DNA from: Lyngbya aestuarii BL J
GTDB lineage: Bacteria > Cyanobacteriota > Cyanobacteriia > Cyanobacteriales > Microcoleaceae
DNA length: 57,771 nt
Direction: 5' to 3'
Assembly (NCBI RefSeq): GCF_000478195.2
Contig: NZ_AUZM01000041.1
Coordinates: 1 to 57,771 of the forward strand
Part shown: positions 36,091 through 45,254 of the stretch, piece after piece
Position numbering within the stretch: the first letter of the stretch is position 1
How the letters are laid out: each line of letters starts with the position of its first letter
The notes under the pieces: generated by a model
What the model was told of the DNA's origin: nothing
Seen by the model: only the letters and a program-made list of their open reading frames with translations
Database searches by the model: none
Position numbers and translations under genes: made by a program

Positions 36091-39000
36091 ATGCAACATT
36101 CCAAACTTAGTAACGATCCCCTCTGGTTTAAAGATGCCATTATTTATGAGGTGCCGGTTCGCGCCTATGCTGATAGTAATGAGGATGGTATTGGTGATTT
36201 TCTGGGTTTAACCGAAAAGTTAGACTACCTACAGGATCTAGGAGTCACTGCCATCTGGGTACTGCCATTTTTCCCTTCACCGTTGCGCGATGATGGGTAT
36301 GACATCTCCGACTACATGAATGTCAACCCCATTTATGGCACCTTAGAAGACTTTCAAACCCTGCTGGATGCCGCCCACGAACGGGGAATTCGGGTGATTG
36401 CAGAACTTGTTGTCAATCATACTTCCGATCAGCATCCTTGGTTTCAACGGGCCAGACGAGCGCCCAAAGACAGCAAAGAACGGGATTTTTATGTTTGGAG
36501 TGATACCCCGGACAAATATTCAGATGTTCGGATCATCTTCCAAGACTTTGAAACGTCGAACTGGGCATGGGACCCGGTAGCCAAAGCCTATTACTGGCAT
36601 CGGTTTTATTCTCACCAACCCGATCTCAACTACGATAACCCCGAACTCCAAAAGGCGGTATTAGATGTTCTTGACTTTTGGATGGAGATGGGGGTTGATG
36701 GAATTCGTCTAGATGCCGTGCCATATCTGTTTGTTCGCGAGGGAACGAACTGTGAGAACTTACCGGAAACTCACGGGTTCCTCAAAAAACTACGGAGTCA
36801 TCTCGATTCTAAATTTGACAACCGGATGATGTTGGCAGAAGCCAACCAATGGCCAGAAGATGCGGCTTCCTATTATGGGGAGGGAGACGAATGTCACATG
36901 AACTTCCACTTCCCCCTGATGCCCCGTCTGTTTATGTCATTGCGGATGGAAGACTGTTTCCCCATTATTGATATTCTTAACCAAACTCCCGCGATTCCCT
37001 CTAACTCTCAGTGGGCGTTGTTCCTACGAAATCATGATGAACTGACTTTGGAAATGGTCACAGATGAAGATCGTGATTATATGTACAAAGTCTACGCCCA
37101 AGATCATCAAGCTCGCATCAACTTAGGGATTCGTCGTCGGTTAGCCCCCCTACTCGGCAATGATCGCCGTCAAATTGAGTTGCTCAATAGTTTGCTGCTC
37201 TCGCTGCCCGGAACGCCTGTATTGTATTATGGCGATGAAATTGGCATGGGAGATAACATCTATATTGGCGATCGCAACGGGGTACGGACACCGATGCAGT
37301 GGAGTCCAGATCGTAATGCCGGATTTAGTCGCGCCAACCCGCAAAAGCTTTATCAACCCGTTGTTGTAGACTCAGAATATCACTTTGAAGCCGTTAACGT
37401 CGAAGCCCAAAGCGCGAACCCCAACTCGTTGCTGTCGTGGATGAAGCGTCTGATTGCCATGCGGAAGCGGTTTCAAGCTTTTGGTCGGGGAACCTTTGAG
37501 TTATTGCACCCGGAAAACCGTAAGGTGTTGGCGTTTATTCGGACTTATAGCGGTGAACATATTCTCGTTGTGGCTAACCTGTCTCGGTTTGTCCAAACAG
37601 TAGAATTGGATATGTCTGCCTTTGTCGGCATGGTACCGGTGGAAATTTTTGGTCGAACTCAATTTCCTCGGATCGAAAAGTCGCCCTATTTCATCAGTAT
37701 CAGTCCCTACGGCTTTTTCTGGTTCATGTTACAACTCGATCCGAGTGTTCCCAAAGAACCCCTACCGCAGAAAAAACTGCCTGCTTTAGCGGCCGTCTCT
37801 CAAAGTTGGAAACAAGTCCTTGAGCGTTCTGAGTATAAAAGCCAACTCGAAGCGATTTTAACCGAATATCTGCTCAGTTGTCGCTGGTTTATGGGCCGTT
37901 CTCAAGTGATCCAGTCGGTTCATATTAGAGATGTTATTCCGATTCTGCACCAGGAAACAGAAGCGGTAATTTCTTTAATTCAGGTTGAATATACCGAAGG
38001 ATTTCCCGATACCTATGTACTGCCTCTGAGTTACGCAACCGAAGAACAAGCTGAAGAAATTCAGGAGTCGATGCCCCAAGCGGTTGTGGCGTCGCTGAAA
38101 GTTGATGATCAAGCCGGAATTTTGTTTGATGCGATCGCATCGGAGAATTTCATGGGTGCCTTGCGACAGATGATTGTCAATCGAGGCACTTACCCCGGCA
38201 AGAAGGGTCGTCTAATTGCCACCAGCTCTGATTTGATTAATAAAGAAGGTGATACGCTACAAGGCAGCTTTGAGACTTCTCTGGAAAAAGGCAATCGGAT
38301 TAATACGCTCGTTGTCTACGGAGGACGGTTTGTGTTTAAACTGTTCCGGCGTGTAGAAGAAGGGATTAACCCAGAACTAGAAGTCCGTCATTTCCTCGGA
38401 ACTCGCGCCCCTCTAGCTCATATTGCTCCTGTTGTGGGAGGGTTAGAATACCATCGTCAACGCTCAGAAGCAATGACCATTGGGGTTTTACAGCCTTATA
38501 TTCCTGATGCGACCAATGCTTGGACTTTTACTCTTGATATTCTCCGAGATTATTTTGATCGCGTCGGTGTTGAACAAGCGACTTTAGAAGAAATTCCGCT
38601 TCCCACCGAAGAATTAGTTGATTTAGTTGAACAATCTGTTCCAGAATTAGCCGCCCTCACGATTGGTTCCTATCTCAGTAATGCCGAACTTTTGGGTCAA
38701 CGAACGGCAGAAATGCACATTGCATTATCGGGTGATTATGAAAATCCTGACTTTTCACCTGCCCCGTTTACCTCTCTCTACCAACGTTCGATTTATCAAT
38801 ATTCTCGTAACCTCACCGGACAGGTCTTCCTGCGGTTGAAAAAGCTGCTTCCGACTCTCCCCCAGACGACTCAAACCCTTGGGCGTCAATTACTGACTCG
38901 CAAAGACTATTTACTCGCCCGACTGCGACAAGTCCTCGATCTCAAGATTACCGCCATGCGAACTCGCTGTCATGGAAACTATTGTCTTGATGAGGTTCTG

Positions 39001-39423
39001 TTTACCGGGAAAGATTTTGTCATCCTGGATTTTGAGGGAGAAGCCTACCGCACTTTAAATGAACGTCGGATGAAGCGTTCACCCCTGCGAGATGTTGCCG
39101 GAATGCTACTTTCGTTTGATTATGCGACTCGGGTTGCTTTACGCAATGAAGTCGAAAATGGCACGATTCGTGAAGAAAATCTCTTGCAAATGCAGGAATG
39201 GGGACAGTTTTGGTCGGCTTGGGTGAGATCTGCTTTCCTCAAGAGTTATCTGGAGACTGCCGCGAAAGACTCATTTCTTCCTAGCATTCGTAATGAATTG
39301 GAGGTGTTATTAGAGTGTTATCTGCTTGAAAATGCCATTCAAGATTTAGGTAATGATCTGCAAGAATCTAACGATATGCTGGATATTTCGATTCAGCTTT
39401 TGATTGATTTAGCTGCGACTTAA
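36091..39423 (+). CDS. treS: Trehalose synthase / maltokinase fusion (TreS-Mak-like)
   Basis: Interconverts maltose and trehalose through the TreS half; the fused kinase half in relatives makes maltose-1-phosphate. The 1110 residues start with a GH13 alpha-amylase barrel (1-560): FPSPLRDDGYDISDY, ELVVNHTSDQHPWF, nucleophile D208 in GIRLDAVPYLF, acid E250 in LAEANQWPED and D316 in FLRNHDELT. A maltokinase-like domain (about 590-1110) follows. It keeps the metal-binding DFEGE (D980) and the downstream ERRMKRSPLRDVAGM. However, the catalytic Brenner motif reads HGNYCLDEVL, where maltokinases have HGDYHLGQVL. The base Asp is Asn963, so kinase activity is doubtful. A terminator-like hairpin follows at 39437-39467. 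TreS call is very secure; the kinase activity is not. Confidence 0.93.
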   Translation: MQHSKLSNDPLWFKDAIIYEVPVRAYADSNEDGIGDFLGLTEKLDYLQDLGVTAIWVLPFFPSPLRDDGYDISDYMNVNPIYGTLEDFQTLLDAAHERGIRVIAELVVNHTSDQHPWFQRARRAPKDSKERDFYVWSDTPDKYSDVRIIFQDFETSNWAWDPVAKAYYWHRFYSHQPDLNYDNPELQKAVLDVLDFWMEMGVDGIRLDAVPYLFVREGTNCENLPETHGFLKKLRSHLDSKFDNRMMLAEANQWPEDAASYYGEGDECHMNFHFPLMPRLFMSLRMEDCFPIIDILNQTPAIPSNSQWALFLRNHDELTLEMVTDEDRDYMYKVYAQDHQARINLGIRRRLAPLLGNDRRQIELLNSLLLSLPGTPVLYYGDEIGMGDNIYIGDRNGVRTPMQWSPDRNAGFSRANPQKLYQPVVVDSEYHFEAVNVEAQSANPNSLLSWMKRLIAMRKRFQAFGRGTFELLHPENRKVLAFIRTYSGEHILVVANLSRFVQTVELDMSAFVGMVPVEIFGRTQFPRIEKSPYFISISPYGFFWFMLQLDPSVPKEPLPQKKLPALAAVSQSWKQVLERSEYKSQLEAILTEYLLSCRWFMGRSQVIQSVHIRDVIPILHQETEAVISLIQVEYTEGFPDTYVLPLSYATEEQAEEIQESMPQAVVASLKVDDQAGILFDAIASENFMGALRQMIVNRGTYPGKKGRLIATSSDLINKEGDTLQGSFETSLEKGNRINTLVVYGGRFVFKLFRRVEEGINPELEVRHFLGTRAPLAHIAPVVGGLEYHRQRSEAMTIGVLQPYIPDATNAWTFTLDILRDYFDRVGVEQATLEEIPLPTEELVDLVEQSVPELAALTIGSYLSNAELLGQRTAEMHIALSGDYENPDFSPAPFTSLYQRSIYQYSRNLTGQVFLRLKKLLPTLPQTTQTLGRQLLTRKDYLLARLRQVLDLKITAMRTRCHGNYCLDEVLFTGKDFVILDFEGEAYRTLNERRMKRSPLRDVAGMLLSFDYATRVALRNEVENGTIREENLLQMQEWGQFWSAWVRSAFLKSYLETAAKDSFLPSIRNELEVLLECYLLENAIQDLGNDLQESNDMLDISIQLLIDLAAT

Positions 39424-39436
39424 TTTCTTGACTGTA

Positions 39437-39467
39437 GAAACCCGATATCTCCCATTAATCGGGTTTC
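39437..39467 (+). terminator. Terminator-like hairpin after treS
   Basis: GAAACCCGAT (39437-39446) pairs with ATCGGGTTTC (39458-39467), 10 of 10 bases. The following TCTCGG is not a real T-run, so Rho-independent strength is uncertain. Confidence 0.6.
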
Positions 39468-39625
39468 TCGGCTAGGGTTTAATCTATTTAATCTGAAATG
39501 TTGATCAGCCGTTGACCAAAAACTTAGCGTTTTTTAGCTTGAATATTCTTTCCCTTTTCACAAATCTTTTTTAAGTTTCGATTCAGGGGGTTAAAATAAA
39601 ATATAGAGTCGTTTAAGTCTAAAGA

Positions 39626-40090
39626 TTAGAATTCGTCTGTAAACTCAATTCCACTCAAAGCAAAACTAAAAAAATCGGGAGCTAAACGAACTAATTGTTT
39701 GATCATTTCGTCATTAACCCAGAGAACAACCGGAAACCGGAAGTGACAAAACTCCTCCCGTACATAGTTCGTCGCAATCAAAAGTTGCTGGAGATGACGA
39801 ACTGACTCGAAACCATCAACCATAACCGCATCCGGGGAGTTGTGGCTAAAATGACGAGCAATTGTGCTGTAGAGGGTTTCCGTTGAACAATCTAGGGTGA
39901 GTTCTTCGAGGTGAACCGAACACAATTGATGTAGCTGCTTGATCATCTGGTGTCGGAGTTCGCGACGGTTACAACAGGCTAAAATCAAGCAAAATTCACC
40001 TTGAGACAAGGTAATCGAGCGAGCAAGTTGTTTTAAAGAACTGACGTTCTGGGGGTTAAGAAGTTGAGTTACAGAAGCAGAAGTGACCAT
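39626..40090 (-). CDS. Hypothetical protein, stand-alone ATPase-associated-type domain
   Basis: A 154-residue cytoplasmic protein. It opens MVTSASVTQLLNPQNVSSLK and continues LARSITLSQGEFCLILACCN (about 21-45), RRELRHQMIKQLHQLC and DAVMVDGFESVRHLQQLLIATNYVREEF. The tail is RFPVVLWVNDEMIKQLVRLAPDFFSFA. The pattern ILACCN...LR...L...L and VVLWVN...LAPDFFSFA resembles the N-terminal part of large cyanobacterial proteins that carry TPR, WD40 or similar repeats; here it stops right after that part. No Walker A is seen. Start: AGGAGA lies about 10 nt before the ATG at 40090; the longer in-frame TTG at 40117 would overlap that site. Function unknown. Confidence 0.65.
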   Translation of the reverse strand: MVTSASVTQLLNPQNVSSLKQLARSITLSQGEFCLILACCNRRELRHQMIKQLHQLCSVHLEELTLDCSTETLYSTIARHFSHNSPDAVMVDGFESVRHLQQLLIATNYVREEFCHFRFPVVLWVNDEMIKQLVRLAPDFFSFALSGIEFTDEF

Positions 40091-40466
40091 CGGTATAGAT
40101 CTCCTAGTCCAATCCAATACATTTATATCTAGAGATAGAGCCAGCCTGAGAGTTTCAAGGGGTAAACTTCTCTATAAGTAGAATATCAAGACACAGAGCG
40201 CTCAGACATCGCCCCAGAGAGTGGATCGTATCAACCGATAGTCTACTCTGAGCTTAATTTATAGAAATATCAAACCTAATAGTAGTCTACCTTTTAACAA
40301 ACTTTTTGAACAGATCGTATTTATACAGATGCTCTGGGTAACACCGTAATTAATATTTTCTGTAAATTTTCTGAAGTTGCTCAGTAGATATTCCGGGCTA
40401 TGGATACACTTAGACAATAAAATCGGGCGAGTATGACCTCACCCGAGTAATTTTTTGAGCTAATTG
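40091..40466. other. Spacer between two minus-strand genes
   Basis: No gene seen. It holds the terminator of the protease gene at its left end (40416-40446) and the promoter of the preceding small gene. Confidence 0.6.
40416..40446 (-). terminator. Rho-independent terminator of the M48 protease gene
   Basis: On the minus strand TCGGGTGAG (40438-40446) pairs with CTCGCCCGA (40423-40431) with one G-T pair, followed by TTTTATTG. It starts about 20 bp after the stop codon. Confidence 0.75.
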
Positions 40467-41321
40467 TTAAGATAATAAACGTTGCATCTTCGACTGATAA
40501 GCGGCGTTATCCATCCCGGAACCGTTATTAGCGAAGCTCGGATTGATCATGGCTTCGAGGGCAGAAATCCGGTTATTTGTGGCGGGGTGAGTGCTTAAAA
40601 TCGTGGGAACAGAACCCCCTTGCAGGAGTTTTTCCATAAAGTCAACTGCTGCTCTTTGATCATATCCCGCTTTTCCGAGATTATTAATCCCAAACTGGTC
40701 GGCTTCGTATTCTGCTTTACGACTATTCGGACGGCGGAGAGCTAATTCTACCCCAATTTGAATGGCGAGGCTTTGATCAAGTCCAGCAGCGGAGGCTACC
40801 CCTTGCGCCACAGCCATCTGACGCATTTGTTCAACGGAGTGACGCCCGACAATATGACCAATTTCGTGGGCAATCACACTGGCGAGTTCCGCTTCATTAT
40901 CGGCGGTTTCCATTAACCCGGTATTGACATAAACAAAACCCCCCATTGTCGCAAACGCATTAATACTCGAATCATTGACGACTTGAAAGGTGTAGGGAAT
41001 ATTAGAACGTTCGCTAACTTGGGCTAAACGTTGACCAATTTGATTAATATATTCTGTGGCTTCTGGGTTGCGAAGGAGTTTAACTTCCTTTTTTAATTGT
41101 TCATTAATCTGACGACCGAGCGCTACTTCTTGTTGATTAGAAAGCGTTGTCAGTTGAATAACTTGAATCCCTCGAAAGATCAAATCTCGCCAAGAAATTG
41201 CCTGAGTAGCCGGGGCGGAACTAATCCAGAGACTAAAAGCAACGGTAATTGAAATCAGGGGATAAAACCAAGAACGAGAGGAACGTCGATGTATAAAGGA
41301 GAAAGATTTAAACATAGTCAA
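40467..41321 (-). CDS. M48 family metalloprotease, membrane-anchored
   Basis: A 284-residue zinc metalloprotease of the M48 (Ste24/BepA/HtpX-like) family. A basic leader and hydrophobic segment (about 15-40, FYPLISITVAFSLWISSAPATQA) act as a signal peptide or anchor. The zinc site HEIGHIVGRHS carries both His ligands and the catalytic Glu. The third ligand is in SRKAEYEADQFGINNLGKAGYD, and LSTHPATNNRISALEA closes the domain, as in the BepA/YcaL-type periplasmic members. It is predicted to act in the periplasm on misfolded or incompletely assembled envelope proteins. No TPR domain follows, unlike BepA. Terminator at 40416-40446; transcribed alone. Confidence 0.92.
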   Translation of the reverse strand: MTMFKSFSFIHRRSSRSWFYPLISITVAFSLWISSAPATQAISWRDLIFRGIQVIQLTTLSNQQEVALGRQINEQLKKEVKLLRNPEATEYINQIGQRLAQVSERSNIPYTFQVVNDSSINAFATMGGFVYVNTGLMETADNEAELASVIAHEIGHIVGRHSVEQMRQMAVAQGVASAAGLDQSLAIQIGVELALRRPNSRKAEYEADQFGINNLGKAGYDQRAAVDFMEKLLQGGSVPTILSTHPATNNRISALEAMINPSFANNGSGMDNAAYQSKMQRLLS

Positions 41322-41942
41322 CGGGTGTGAAAATCGTGATTAAAGCAGGCTTAGAAACGACCTGTGATTGGATTGATATCCTGTGTTAAATCTGTAGACG
41401 TATTTTGTTGCCTCGAAGTTCGGGCAGTATTACTATTACATACCGATCTCAACAAAGCCATCCCGGAAAGTGCGACTCATATCAGTTTTTTAATCAATCA
41501 ATCTGTCAGTTGACCTGCTTGCTTGCCTCACTCCCCTAGAGTCAATGATTCACAAGCTTTCATCTCAGACCAGTATAGCGACTTTTTCCGATGATCTCCA
41601 GTCTATGCGATTGTCTGACCTTTGAATGTTAATTGCTTAAACGACAGGAATAGAAAGGTTTGACCATTCGTTGTTAACTGAAGATGAGGTTAGAGTCAGG
41701 AAGTTTTGAGGAAGTTTTGAGAAAAATATTAAATAGGTTTATAACAATATGAGATCATAAATAACTATTCGGGTGAGGGGCAAATTGATAGTAAAGCCAA
41801 CTCCAGAAACCTAAAATATTAGGGATTGCTTGTTTTTGTAAATCGTCTAGACAATCGGAGATTATTTCAAGTTATTGGATAGATTGTTAAAATTTTAAAT
41901 AATAATTTTTTAAAAAATAACTAAAAAGACAGTGTTGATCAT
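41322..41942. other. AT-rich spacer with an 11-bp tandem duplication
   Basis: No gene recognised. GGAAGTTTTGA occurs twice in tandem near 41699-41720. The right half is very AT-rich and leads into the EAL remnant. The frame upstream of the remnant has a stop near 41942 and no EAL motif that I can find. Confidence 0.6.
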
Positions 41943-42235
41943 AAAAGTTATTAGTCGTTTACAACTTACATCAATTTCCTGTAGATATCCTGAAAATTGA
42001 TCGGTCTTTTGTGCGTCGTCTTGAGGAGTCTCAGAAAAATCATGAAATTGTCCGAACGATTATTGCTTTAAGTCATAATATGTCTATTGCGGCGATCGCT
42101 GAAGGAATTGAAACCTCCCAACAACTGGCTCAACTCAGAAATTATCGCTGTGAATATGGTCAAGGATACTTTTTTGCTCGACCCTTAGATGCAGTTGCGG
42201 CGACTGATTTCATTGCTCAGATGCGTCAATGGTAG
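41943..42235 (+). pseudogene. C-terminal remnant of an EAL domain (c-di-GMP phosphodiesterase)
   Basis: Reads LHQFPVDILKIDRSFVRRLE then IVRTIIALSHNMSIAAIAEGIET and QLRNYRCEYGQGYFFARPLD. These are the last three conserved blocks of EAL phosphodiesterases (DxLKIDRSF, AEGIET, GQGYxFxxPL). The frame runs back only to a stop at about 41942. The catalytic ExL, the N/D-D-F-GTG loop and any sensory part are missing. The GTG at 42011 is not a credible start because homology continues upstream of it. It is therefore the decayed end of a former GGDEF-EAL or EAL gene, and inactive. Confidence 0.85.
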
Positions 42236-42252
42236 CTTGAAGCGTTTGAAAC

Positions 42253-42996
42253 TTATTCCGATTTGATCATGCCATCTTCAAGCTCAAGAATGCGATCGGC
42301 AACATCGACAATACGAGGGTCATGCGTCACCATCAACACCGTTGCGCCTTCTCCTTTTGCTAGTCCTTTCAGCAAATCAATCACCGCTCGACCACTACTG
42401 GAGTCTAAGGCAGCCGTGGGTTCATCAGCCATAATCAGAGGAGGATGGCCTGCCAAAGCCCGAGCGATCGCCACCCGTTGTTTTTGTCCACCGGACAGGT
42501 CACGAGGAAGATGCTTACCCTTTTCGCCCAAACCCACCTGTTCAAGCAAATAGACTGCTTCCTCTTTCGCTTTGCTGCCCTTAATGCCCTTAATATTGAG
42601 AGCCACTTCAATATTTTCAATAGCATTCAATGCCGGAAACAGGTTAAACCCCTGAAAAATAAACCCAATATTACGAAGTCGGAAATTGGCCAACTGAGAA
42701 CGAGACATTTTGGTGATATCCTCTCCTCTGAGGAATACCTGTCCACCCGTTGGCGTGAGGAGTCCAGCCAGAATCGAGAGTAAGGTTGTCTTCCCGGAAC
42801 CACTAGGCCCCATCAACAGTTGAATATCACTCTGTTGTACCTGCAAGTCTATCCCTTTGAGAACCTTAAAGCTTTGACGCCCAGATTGATAGGTCATTTC
42901 CACTCCCAAGCCCTCAATTGCAATCGGCTTAACTGGGGCATAAACTGAACCATCCACTGCGTGAGTGGGGGTTTTCTTGAGGTTAGCCCAGTTCAT
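42253..42996 (-). CDS. ABC transporter ATP-binding protein, DevA/LolD type
   Basis: ATPase of an FtsX-type export system. From the ATG at 42996 it has 247 residues: Walker A GPSGSGKT, Q-loop FIFQGFNLFPALNA, signature LSGGQKQRVAIARAL, Walker B LIMADEPTAALDS and switch His in THDPRI. The frame stays open to 43098 with ATGs at 43038 and 43011. The start at 42996 is chosen because of an upstream ATAGG and because ATP domains of this family begin soon after; the start is uncertain. The partner permease lies upstream at 43433-44680 on the same strand across a 436-bp gap. In DevBCA systems a membrane-fusion protein completes the pump, and none is present here. Confidence 0.88.
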   Translation of the reverse strand: MNWANLKKTPTHAVDGSVYAPVKPIAIEGLGVEMTYQSGRQSFKVLKGIDLQVQQSDIQLLMGPSGSGKTTLLSILAGLLTPTGGQVFLRGEDITKMSRSQLANFRLRNIGFIFQGFNLFPALNAIENIEVALNIKGIKGSKAKEEAVYLLEQVGLGEKGKHLPRDLSGGQKQRVAIARALAGHPPLIMADEPTAALDSSSGRAVIDLLKGLAKGEGATVLMVTHDPRIVDVADRILELEDGMIKSE

Positions 42997-43432
42997 TTTT
43001 GAACCTATCATATTTTTATTATCGTCTGATGGGGGCATAAAATTGCAAGCCAGACTAAGACTTCTCGCGATAATTGACAAGCATATTATCACTTCCAATT
43101 CTAGTTTGATTTTGTGTGGCTTGGGAATCAGCCTTGTGAGTACCGAAGTACGATTGAGGCGGTCGAGGGAAATACTCGCTCAAAAGAAAGACTGGGGAAG
43201 TCAGTTCAATGCGATGGCACGAACCCCAGGAATCAGCAACAAAATCGCCCGTGAATTTAGGGGTTTAGCCGTTCTTTGGCTTGAAATTTGTCAACACCCT
43301 AGCACACACCTCTCAATGATTGGTGAAAAATCGCCTGAGAAGTTTGGCTCAAGCTTCTGACTTTTTCTAATCTACAATCGAAATTCAAAAATGCCCAACG
43401 TCCTCAAATCCCATCGGGTTGAGTTGAATAAC
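42997..43432. other. Spacer between permease and ATPase genes
   Basis: Long for a gene pair that should be coupled. No convincing gene. A plus-strand frame of about 130 codons (42965-43360) overlaps the ATPase start and has no family features. It could hold a leader or an internal promoter. Confidence 0.5.
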
Positions 43433-44680
43433 TTACGCTTTAAAGACGATCGCGGGATCAACTTGAGTAACCTTCTGAATTGCAAAGATCGCCGATCCCG
43501 CACACATGATCACCGTTAACCCAAACACCATCACAGCAGAAGTCGGTGTAATCAAAATTAAAATTCCTTGAGTCGCCGAAGCCCAGTTCGTGACCCCCAT
43601 ACACAACGCCATCCCCGGAATATAGCCGAGTAATGCCATCCAGAGAGATTGTTCTAAAATCACACTATAAATCACTTTATCGGGCGCTCCCATCGCTTTG
43701 AGCGTGCCAAACTCCTTCAAGTGATCGGAGACAGACGCATAAAGAATTTGAGCCACCACGATCATCCCCACCAAAATTCCCACGCCAGCACCCAAACTGA
43801 GAATAAATCCAATTCCGGTGCGTTGCTTCCAATAAGATTGAGTTCGCTCAGACATTTCTTCGCCAGTATAGGTCTTAACGTTGGGTAAAGTTTCCTCTAG
43901 GCGTTGTCTGAGTTCATCGATATCTTGACCCGGTGCCACTTCAATCAACACAAATGAGATCGGATCAGTCAGGGTTAACTGTTTAGGCGCTGAAGAAATC
44001 ACCTGCTTCTCTGCGGGGTTTGTATCATCGAAGATATTGACACATTTCAAGTCACCGTCTTCTAACTTACAACGGGTACTCGTTTCTAAACGCGCATTCA
44101 CATAGGCGTTAGCATTTTTTAAGGAAGTAAAAATTAATTTATTATTAATAATCGGTTGAGTGCCTTCAACCACTCCGACCAAACGCGCCTCCAAACCCCC
44201 CAAAGTGGAAACATCTCCCAGTTCAGTCACGCCCAATGACTCTAAATTGGTTTCATCTATGATCACCCCATAGGGTTCTTTGAGACTACTAATTTCTCCT
44301 TGAATGATATTCCAAGGTGCGAAAAGTGTTCCCTCTGGGGTGGAACCTACCACTGTTACCGCATGAATTTGACCCGATGGATCTCGCCAACGCGCACTGC
44401 GAAAAATCAGGGCTTCTGCTCGTTTGACTCCCTTGACTTCACGGGCTTGCACCATATACTCTAAAGGCAAAGGCATAGTCAATTCCATGTGGATCATATC
44501 CGCAGAAGCAACCCAAAGTTCGGCACTTGAGTTGTCAATCAGTAGAGAAGAAGACTTAACAAACCCATTGAGAATACCGTTTTGAATCGTTACGAGACTG
44601 ACCGCGAACATAATACCAGCCTGCGCTGCAATAAAACGGGGAAGATCTTCAAACAGGTTCTTGCGGGCGATAGAAGCCAT
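43433..44680 (-). CDS. ABC transporter permease, DevC/FtsX type
   Basis: A 415-residue membrane protein with the FtsX/MacB permease layout. One N-terminal helix (about 18-40, FIAAQAGIMFAVSLVTIQNGIL) is followed by a large extracytoplasmic domain (about 45-285). Three C-terminal helices come next: GIGFILSLGAGVGILVGMIVV, MALLGYIPGMALCMGVTNW and SAVMVFGLTVIMCAGSAIFAI. The conserved LKEFGTLKAMGAPDKVIYSVILEQS coupling segment contacts the ATPase. It fits DevC-type exporters of glycolipid or other envelope components, also used in stress export. It is probably the partner of the ATPase at 42253-42996. Substrate unknown. Confidence 0.87.
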   Translation of the reverse strand: MASIARKNLFEDLPRFIAAQAGIMFAVSLVTIQNGILNGFVKSSSLLIDNSSAELWVASADMIHMELTMPLPLEYMVQAREVKGVKRAEALIFRSARWRDPSGQIHAVTVVGSTPEGTLFAPWNIIQGEISSLKEPYGVIIDETNLESLGVTELGDVSTLGGLEARLVGVVEGTQPIINNKLIFTSLKNANAYVNARLETSTRCKLEDGDLKCVNIFDDTNPAEKQVISSAPKQLTLTDPISFVLIEVAPGQDIDELRQRLEETLPNVKTYTGEEMSERTQSYWKQRTGIGFILSLGAGVGILVGMIVVAQILYASVSDHLKEFGTLKAMGAPDKVIYSVILEQSLWMALLGYIPGMALCMGVTNWASATQGILILITPTSAVMVFGLTVIMCAGSAIFAIQKVTQVDPAIVFKA

Positions 44681-44891
44681 AACGACTCAATTGTTATGTA
44701 ATCAGACTTTAGATGCTATCATACCCTAGATATAGATTCGGGTTTAGTTCACCATAGACAGTGAGCGCTAACCAAAAGAATTGATTTTATGGATAAATTT
44801 CGTGAAGAATCTTCATAGAGACGTGCAGGTTTGATCGAGGTAATCTTGAAGATAGATGTCTAGTATTTAGTCTCAAAAGCTAAATATTTAA

Positions 44892-44925
44892 ACAACAAAA
44901 AACCCCCTTTTTGCAAGAGAGGGGG
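44892..44925 (-). terminator. Rho-independent terminator of the SH3-domain gene
   Basis: Minus strand: CCCCCT (44920-44925) pairs with AGGGGG (44903-44908), then TTTTTTGTT. Located 33 bp after the stop of the secreted SH3 protein gene. Confidence 0.8.
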
Positions 44926-44957
44926 AGAGAAGAGATTAAAATAATAGTTACATAAAG

Positions 44958-45254
44958 TTACTGGAAATATAGAAAGTCCGCACGAACCCAACCTTCAGCA
45001 TTAGATTGATAAAATCGAACATAATACCAAATATATCCATCTCCTCCGTCAGAGGAATTCAACACCTCTACCCAATCTCCCTCTACGCCATAATGAGGAG
45101 CATTAGCTTTAGTCGTTGGTGCAGTCCGAACGTTAATTTGAGAACCCGGATCACTTGCCGTTAAACGAGCAGAAGTCGCCAGTCCAGGTAATGCAGTCGC
45201 CGCACATAAGCTAACAGCAGCAGTGAGAGTCAACACAATTTGCTTTAATTTCAT
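44958..45254 (-). CDS. Secreted SH3-domain protein
   Basis: A 98-residue exported protein. Signal peptide: basic KLK, then QIVLTLTAAVSLCAATALPGLATS, cleaved near residue 27. The mature part is a single bacterial SH3 (SH3b) domain: SQINVRTAPTTKANAPHYGVEGDWVEVL...GYIWYYVRFYQSNAEGWVRADFL. The pattern (INVR-x-P, G-x-W-x-x-V, GWV-x-x-x-L) is the standard cell-wall-binding type. No catalytic domain, so it is probably a small periplasmic or wall-binding accessory protein. A TTAGGA precedes the ATG. Single gene with its own terminator. Confidence 0.88.
   Translation of the reverse strand: MKLKQIVLTLTAAVSLCAATALPGLATSARLTASDPGSQINVRTAPTTKANAPHYGVEGDWVEVLNSSDGGDGYIWYYVRFYQSNAEGWVRADFLYFQ

Noticed and set aside
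42011-42235. A 74-codon gene starting with GTG
   Set aside because: EAL homology continues upstream of the GTG without a start, so it is a remnant of a larger gene.
42965-43360. A 131-codon plus-strand frame over the ABC ATPase start
   Set aside because: Overlaps the conserved ATPase on the other strand; composition and motifs do not look like a protein, and there is no ribosome binding site. Kept only as spacer.
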